Origin: Hyphodiscus hymeniophilus
Lineage: Eukaryota > Ascomycota > Leotiomycetes > Helotiales > Hyphodiscaceae
Direction of reading: 5' to 3'
Assembly (NCBI GenBank): GCA_016508695.1
Contig: VNKQ01000002.1
Span: 2,356,001 to 2,420,000 of the forward strand
Length of the DNA stretch: 64,000 nucleotides
Shown here: positions 58,875-64,000 of the stretch, piece after piece
Position numbering within the stretch: position 1 is the first letter of the stretch
Layout: each line of letters starts with the position of its first letter
Notes under the pieces: generated by a model
Told to the model about the DNA's origin: nothing
The model's input: only the letters and a program-made list of their open reading frames with translations
The model's database searches: none
Program-made: the position numbers and the translations under genes

Positions 58875-59702
58875 CTACTGGCAACGTTCAAATGTGATGA
58901 AAAAGCCAGCATGAATGCCTCCCATGTGCTTTGGATCTGGCCTTCGAAAACTCGATAAAACTTCATTGCTGCAATGTTTCGTATGGGCCAACGTCCCGTA
59001 CCGCGAATTCAGATGTAGCCTGCCCTCTGAATGCTCGACCCTGAAAAACCTCCGCATCAAGAAAGTGCAGTGAGCTAGATGGTGTTCCTGAGTTGTATAG
59101 ACTCTAGATCCAATGGTCTCGGCCAACTCCTTCTCATCCATAATCGGAAACTTTCCTTCTTTGTCGTGGAAGAAGGGAAATGCTCCCATCTGACGCTCAG
59201 GCTGTTCCAAATACTCTCGAAACTCTGCAGCGGTTTCATTGTCGAAGCACTGTTTGGGTGTCCAGCTGTTGCCTAGGATGTCAAATTCACATCCCAATGC
59301 TCTTGCTTCAGCTGTAGTATTCGTCGATCCACAGTGATACATGCTGGTCGCAGAAATTTGAGTGGTGTGTCGTGTTCTAGCAAGAAGTGTGGCTAATATG
59401 CCGCATAGGAGAAATAGAACTGCGATAGTCGCAACCTGAAGTTTTTGAGATATCGGAGTGTGAAAAGAATTAGAAGAGATTGGTTCTACCCATGTTTCTG
59501 ATTCTGCATCGAGTTCGTCGAAATGGTCATCTTCGTCCGGTAAACTTGGGCATTGTGCCAACAAAGGTTTCTCTCTGGTCGAGCGGGATAGTAGACTATC
59601 TGCACTTGTTCGAGGCATCATGCGTGCTTGTGAGGATAGGAAAACCGGGTGGTGCTGAGACTCAGAGTATTCGGCGCTGTCGGCGAGCGTGGCGCTTAGC
59701 AC
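58875..59702 (-). CDS. UstYa-like (DUF3328) oxidase-type protein, copy 1
   Basis: A single exon encodes 275 residues. A long cytosolic N-terminus (about 90 residues, acidic: PDEDDHFDELDAESE) precedes one membrane span (VATIAVLFLLCGILATLLA). The lumenal domain carries CGSTNTTAEARALGCEFDIL and the two HxxHC motifs expected of UstYa proteins: HLAHC in TQEHHLAHCTF and HTKHC near the C-terminus. Spacing is shorter than in classic UstYa, and EARALGCEFD is typical of a sub-branch common in plant-associated fungi. UstYa-type proteins oxidise or cyclise ribosomal or non-ribosomal peptides. Whether this one is catalytically competent cannot be judged from sequence. Confidence 0.75.
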   Translation of the reverse strand: MLSATLADSAEYSESQHHPVFLSSQARMMPRTSADSLLSRSTREKPLLAQCPSLPDEDDHFDELDAESETWVEPISSNSFHTPISQKLQVATIAVLFLLCGILATLLARTRHTTQISATSMYHCGSTNTTAEARALGCEFDILGNSWTPKQCFDNETAAEFREYLEQPERQMGAFPFFHDKEGKFPIMDEKELAETIGSRVYTTQEHHLAHCTFLMRRFFRVEHSEGRLHLNSRYGTLAHTKHCSNEVLSSFRRPDPKHMGGIHAGFFITFERCQ

Positions 59703-60429
59703 TTCATGTCGGAAGTGTTACGTAGCGGTATTACAATCCGAGTAGCCAAGATGTTAGTGTGGATTCGGGGCATAAGGTGAAATGAACACGCAAAATTGAT
59801 TATTATTCATAATTTCATAAATGGAAGGTGACTGATTAGTTATCACCAATCGCAACCACAACCTCGTCCAGTAAAACTGATTGACGTAACACCCTTCTGA
59901 CATACTCCACACAATCAAACTGCCCACCTTTCAAGCAGTACATATGTGGAATCGTTTCTTAAAGTTCCATTTCCTGCTCTACTAGTATAGGGGCAATATA
60001 CGGGACAGTAGATGGCACATCTAGGCCTATCACTTCCAAGTATCATTTGTTCTGTGTCTGTTCGGAAAGTCCAACTAACGATTACGATTCACAGCACAAC
60101 TTATTTAGAGATAAGGCGTCAGCCGCCTACCCAACTGCCCTCCCCTCCCTCCCCCCTAGTTTGAGAATTCAGTACCTGCCATTTTTGGGTTCTTTGTAGC
60201 GCCGAATAAGCGCTGATGTGGGGGGGCCTTGGGTCAAGGAGGTACAATATTACAATGGCTAAGCTTCTGCGCCGCTAGCTAGGTCTATTTTACTTTACTC
60301 GTATTGCCCATGCTCACTGGGTTCAGATTCTGGGTCAGATATTGCAGGGCAGAAAAATCAACCAATGTACGGATGTATCTCCGTATGATCAAGCTGTGGA
60401 ACCACCGAAAACCACCGAAAACCAATAGT
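59703..60429. other. Intergenic
   Basis: No gene is supported. A C-tract (CCCTCCCCTCCCTCCCCCC) lies near 60145 and a GGGGGGG run near 60222. A palindrome (TACGGATGTATCTCCGTA) lies at about 60369-60386, immediately before the MITE relics. Confidence 0.45.
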
Positions 60430-60635
60430 ACGCTCTTACGAAGGCAAGGGTATTGGTGAAGTGTTGAAGTAAAGTAATAGCACTAATATGTGCCTTAACC
60501 GTAAGCCACTTCTAGACCCTTTGAGAAAGCTGGTTTCTAATGGAGTCACTGTGTTAATTTGATCCCGGAGTAGGTAACATACGCAGGGCTTCCCTTGCTA
60601 GTATTGTTATTTCACTGTACCGTGGTGCCTCCGTA
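60430..60635. mobile_element. Diverged miniature inverted-repeat element, copy B
   Basis: Left part TGAAGTAAAGTAATAGCAC and right part CTTCCCTTGCTAGTATTGTT...GGTGCCTCCGTA match the arms of copy A at 3972. The outermost left arm is decayed. The interior (CCTTAACCGTAAGCCACTT, TTTGATCCC, ACGCAGGG) is shared with copy C. Confidence 0.65.
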
Positions 60636-60656
60636 TTCGTTGTCCATAAGCTTGCT

Positions 60657-60839
60657 CAACGTTAAAGCAGTAGCACTAGTATAGGCCTTGGTTGTAAGCC
60701 ACTCCACAGCCAATAAGGAAGTAGGTTTGATATGTAATCACTACACTCATTTGATCCCAGGAAATCTGAAGTGAGACAATACGCGGGAAACTCCCCTTGC
60801 TAGCACTATTACTTTACTTTACCGCTGCACCTCCGTGTA
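60657..60839. mobile_element. Diverged miniature inverted-repeat element, copy C
   Basis: Starts within TTAAAGCAGTAGCACTAGTA (left arm, truncated) and ends CCCCTTGCTAGCACTATTAC...CCGCTGCACCTCCG. Its interior GGTTGTAAGCCACTCC and TTTGATCCCAGG align with copy B. It lies about 20 bp after copy B in the same orientation, so the two may be adjacent insertions or a duplicated element. Confidence 0.65.
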
Positions 60840-61937
60840 GTCTTCATTATTCCAAGGAGGAGGATCGAAAGCTAAGTTGAGACGTGGTCCTTCTTCCTAA
60901 TCGGGACCAGCGTACAGGAAGCGTTGTTCAATTCAAGCTTCAATGGCGCATGTAAGCGGTGGATGTGGCTTCGGGTTCGGTAAAGGCGTTCCCTGGCCAG
61001 ACATTGGGCAGCACGTCCCCCTCTCATACTAGATTTATCCGTGCACCTTAAGGTCGCCGAACATGTAGCCAAGGGTATCACCTCGCCGTACTCTGTAAGC
61101 TGCATGTTGAATTTTGCCTCTTTGGTACAATGGTAGACTAATCCCCATGAACGAACGTTAGTGTGGCAACGTTGGCACAAGCCAGCAATATACGAACCGT
61201 GCAGATCGGCAAAATAAGGCTCGTCTATTCGGGGGGGAATAAGTGCCGGTCTGGGATTAGCTACCCCGGGAGGCGGCCTCACCCGTCAGCCGTCTCACGT
61301 CAGAGGCTTAGCGCTTTAGCTGCATCATTAGAGGTGTAAAAGGGAGCGAAGCGGCCCACCGGGAATTGCGCACGCGATTCGTGAGCATTATTACAACAGT
61401 TTTGTAACTATTCGGAACTCGTTGAGCTGCAATAAGGCCCCCGGGAACCCCCAGTGAATCAGGGATATCTGCTTTGCTACTTTTCACATTGTAACGTACT
61501 TTGGAATCATGTCTCTGCGGATAAGTTACCCGGTAGTATCGTACTGCACAGCAAGGATTACATCCACCACCTACGTGCGTGGCTTCTGCGGATTAATAAC
61601 CTTACAGACGACATGTTTGCAGAATAAGGCTAATTTCGGTATTACACAGCGTCAACTGACCATACTGATAGCGTGGGTTGGCAGGAGAAGGAAGGTGGAT
61701 AACACCTTCTATCACGTACGCACTAAACATATTCCCCGGTATGCTGCGCGATAGCCAGTCACTCAATCAAGCGGGGTCCGTTTTGAAGTTTCTACCGACT
61801 TATGGTCCCTCAAGAATATATAAGTTACGTCTTCTCTGTATGGAAACCTCGTTCTAAAAAGTCCTCACAATCTCACAAACTTTACCACAATCAATACTTG
61901 TTTTTGAAACAGTTTCAGCAAACACCACTGTATCAAA
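60840..61937. other. Intergenic; promoter of the small secreted-peptide gene
   Basis: A 136-codon minus-strand frame (60872-61282) has no family resemblance and is not called. The last ~130 bases look like a strong fungal promoter and leader (see TATA entry) with CA-rich sequence before the start. Confidence 0.45.
61817..61824 (+). promoter_or_regulatory. TATA box of the small-peptide gene
   Basis: TATATAAG lies 113 bp before the start codon at 61938, followed by a CT/CA-rich leader. This matches the layout of highly or conditionally expressed fungal genes for secreted peptides. Confidence 0.5.
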
Positions 61938-62136
61938 ATGAAGTTCACCTACTTTGCCGCCATCGCCACGATGCTTTTCGGTATGGGAATGGCCGTTGCT
62001 GTGCCATCTGAGGAAGTTGTTCCTGTCCCGGATGGAGAGGTAAGATACAGCCAGCTTGACTACCACACTGAAAAGTGAGAGAATGCTGTCACTGACTAAC
62101 AACCTCTTACAGAGCTACTTCAACAAGGACGATTAG
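61938..62136 (+). CDS. Very small secreted peptide, 41 residues
   Basis: Two exons (61938-62039 and 62113-62136) flank a 73-nt GTAAGA...CTTACAG intron with a CTAAC branch site (ACTGACTAAC). A signal peptide ends near AVAVP. A proline/acidic segment (SEEVVPVPDGE) is exon 1's end, and exon 2 supplies only SYFNKDD before the stop. There are no cysteines, no dibasic Kex2 site and no core repeats, so it differs from classic UstA-type precursors. The strong splice signals, TATA box and leader argue that it is a real gene. It lies between two UstYa-like genes; a role as a peptide-product precursor is a hypothesis. It could equally be an ordinary small secreted peptide. Reading through the intron would give a different tail of similar length. 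Confidence 0.65.
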
Positions 62137-62792
62137 ATATTCAATATCGACGAATGGGTGTAGGCAAGGATTGGGTGGTGGTTGCTTGCAGCCTCGGTCT
62201 GGTTTTTCCTTAGGGTTTCCCATACCTACGTGCAAATGCAAGAGGCTACATGCAATTGAAGATGTTGAACAGCATAATATGCCTCTTTCTATGAATGTGA
62301 TTAATCTTTAAATACTCGTGCGTGCCTTCAAGAGACAATGTCCAAGTACATGTCCTTATGTTGTAGAAAGTTAGAAATATAACTGTGTCCTTTGCATAAG
62401 AGATTAGCAACATCTATGGTTAAGCAGTGACAACTTTTCTGTAACACCTTGATCTAACTTCTAAATCATCATTCGAAATTGAATTCCTGTCTCTCAAAAA
62501 TTAGTGTTTTTGTGCCGTAGAACGCTGTCTCCATCTGAGATTAGCTTCCGGAAGACAAAATTACGTCTACTACTCCTTGACTGAGCCGACACGGACTTAT
62601 CATACACAAAATTATGTCCATAAAGATGAATATCTATCATTAAGATTGCTCCGAACGATGCACGGCTCTTGAGCAGTTTAGGGACTTAGACGCTCCGCGA
62701 GAAGAGAAGTTAGACCCTTTACGTCCACGAAGGTATTCAAAGCGAAGGTTGTACAAAAGTACTCAGATTAAGTTTTAGCTGTAAAAGTTTCA
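62137..62792. other. Intergenic between convergent genes
   Basis: No additional exon of the peptide gene, no repeat of its tail and no RNA gene were found. Confidence 0.5.
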
Positions 62793-63781
62793 CTATCTTG
62801 TCTCAAATCCTTTCCCAATGGCATGATCCCTCATAAAATCGAAGACCGCATCCTAGGAACTCATCATTAGCGACTAGAGTATCTGGGGAGATGGTTGCAC
62901 TTACGCGGCTCCTACAGCTGTGTTCCGTGTCTAATCCATTTATATATCCCCTCAATTCGCCAGTCTTACTTCGCGCCGCATGTTCCACCGTCATGTCCAT
63001 ACTACACATGATCGTTTGGCGGAGGTAGTCGAAGCAATGAGTGTGATGTCCGAGCGCCGTTTCATTATCCTCATCTTCCACCTGTCCTATGTCATGGAGA
63101 TCGCTCTCGTTTCTCAATAGTTTCCAAAATTGAATACGAAGCATGTTCTAACATGTTTTGAGCATTTTACAGCTTTGTAGTGAGAAGAGGGTTATACTAA
63201 CCAGGCAATGATATTGATGGGTCCATGTCAGTCCGTAAATGTGTTCTCCATTCAAACTCCCGAGACCTGGAGGAAGGTCATAACGCTTTGGATCCTCGAC
63301 TGTAATCATGCCACGTTCAGTGGGAATCAAAGTGTCCCACGCACTGTCAACCTCAGGGGAAGGGGGCAGAGAGAACAGTGGATCTTTTGTTATCATTCTC
63401 TGTTCTTGAGGCACTGATTAAACATTAGTGATGTATTCAGTTACCATATTCACATGCGGAGAACTTACTATCCGGCACAGGCGTAAGTGTATCTGATCTT
63501 GACTTTAGGGTCTGTTTCCCAAACTCATATGCAAGAATAACAATAAACACCTCAACAATCAAGTAAAGGGCGAACATGATCGGTCGTGGAATCCGCATCC
63601 ATCGATGATTCGATCGTAATGCAGAAAAGTTGACATCAGGACCATTAGCATTGTTTGGAGTTTCATCATTGTCAGAAGCATGCAGCGGCTCGACTTCAGA
63701 TTTCTGCTGAGAATCCCAGTGTTTTTGTTTTTGTCTATCTCTAGAAAGTCCTGGAAGTACGGTCTCAAGCAGTCGTTGCAT
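62793..63781 (-). CDS. UstYa-like (DUF3328) oxidase-type protein, copy 2
   Basis: Four exons (63781-63469, 63413-63202, 63147-62905, 62852-62793) encode 275 residues with frames intact. A ~75-residue polar cytosolic tail precedes a membrane span (IMFALYLIVEVFIVILAYEF). The lumenal domain has SAWDTLIPTERGMI, GEHIYGLTWTHQYHCL|NMLRIQFWKLL and GHHTHCFDYLRQTIMCSMD, which give two intact HxxHC motifs (HQYHC, HHTHC region). The final exon codes DAVFDFMRDHAIGKG. This matches the core UstYa family more closely than copy 1. Known members catalyse oxidative macrocyclisation or other oxidations in fungal peptide pathways such as ustiloxin and cyclochlorotine. An ATG further upstream is in frame, but the start at 63781 fits the family length. 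Confidence 0.88.
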
Positions 63782-64000
63782 ATTCAGGGGCTTGGAAAAT
63801 GACAGAGGCCAGCAGCAAACGTTAGGTTGCAATTTGAAGTCGGGGTTGACGTAGAGATAGAGTCGTTCAGATGCATAGACAAGACAAAGGCTACCTAAAC
63901 TTGGGGTGGTTGTTCCCGACTCGTGGTGAACAGATACGGCGATAAACAAGTGTCCAAAAAGGGGTTACTGTAAGTGTAGCCGAACGGCTGATCACATTGA
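63782..64000. other. Window end, promoter side of UstYa-like copy 2
   Basis: No feature recognised before the window ends. Further cluster genes could lie beyond this edge. Confidence 0.4.

Noticed and set aside
60872..61282. 136-codon minus-strand frame with several His/Cys residues
   Set aside because: No recognisable domain, no promoter-like context and it abuts MITE relics; likely chance.
1..64000. CRISPR arrays, prophage or bacterial operon structure
   Set aside because: Spliced eukaryotic genes throughout; no direct-repeat arrays with regular spacers.

Overview
The window is nuclear DNA from a filamentous ascomycete (Pezizomycotina). Nearly every gene is built from exons split by 44-110 nt GT-AG (occasionally GC-AG) introns. 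The gene content is typical of these fungi: a GH72 glucanosyltransferase, a DUF1996-WSC wall protein, a CAP20/perilipin-like protein, UstYa-type DUF3328 proteins and a cutinase-like esterase. A Leotiomycete-like, plant-associated fungus is plausible, but that is inference. All exon joins below were derived by hand from splice signals, frame and family conservation.

Layout. 0-4 kb: a frameshifted membrane-protein relic, a small coiled-coil protein and a 191-bp miniature inverted-repeat element. 5-20 kb: a secreted DUF1996-WSC protein, pirin (its 956-nt intron holds an antisense tRNA-Gly gene), an MFS sugar transporter, an SDR and a GPI-anchored GH72 enzyme. 20-28.6 kb: housekeeping genes (GINS subunit Psf3 divergent from mitochondrial Mn-SOD, a hotdog thioesterase) plus two proteins of unknown function. 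30-36 kb: a secreted cutinase-like esterase, a GT25 glycosyltransferase and a small secreted protein. 37-45 kb: an SDR, a membrane dipeptidase, a Dal5-type transporter and a P450, which may form a small uptake/catabolic or metabolite cluster. 45-56 kb: a cytosolic-type GH13 amylase, the CAP20-like lipid-droplet protein, an Hsp31-like DJ-1 protein and a serine beta-lactamase-like hydrolase. 56-64 kb: a 5'-truncated relic, a SET-domain protein, and two UstYa-like genes either side of a tiny secreted-peptide gene and two further copies of the miniature element.

Two observations stand out. First, the tRNA-Gly(GCC) gene at 9072-9222 carries a canonical-position anticodon-loop intron and also a second 56-nt insertion at the start of the T-loop. 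That insertion looks exactly like a spliceosomal intron (GTATGT...TCTAAC...CAG), and removing both leaves a standard 71-nt tRNA. Second, the UstYa-like pair at 58.9-59.7 kb and 62.8-63.8 kb brackets a 41-residue secreted-peptide gene. This suggests, without proving, a reduced ribosomally synthesised cyclic-peptide locus.
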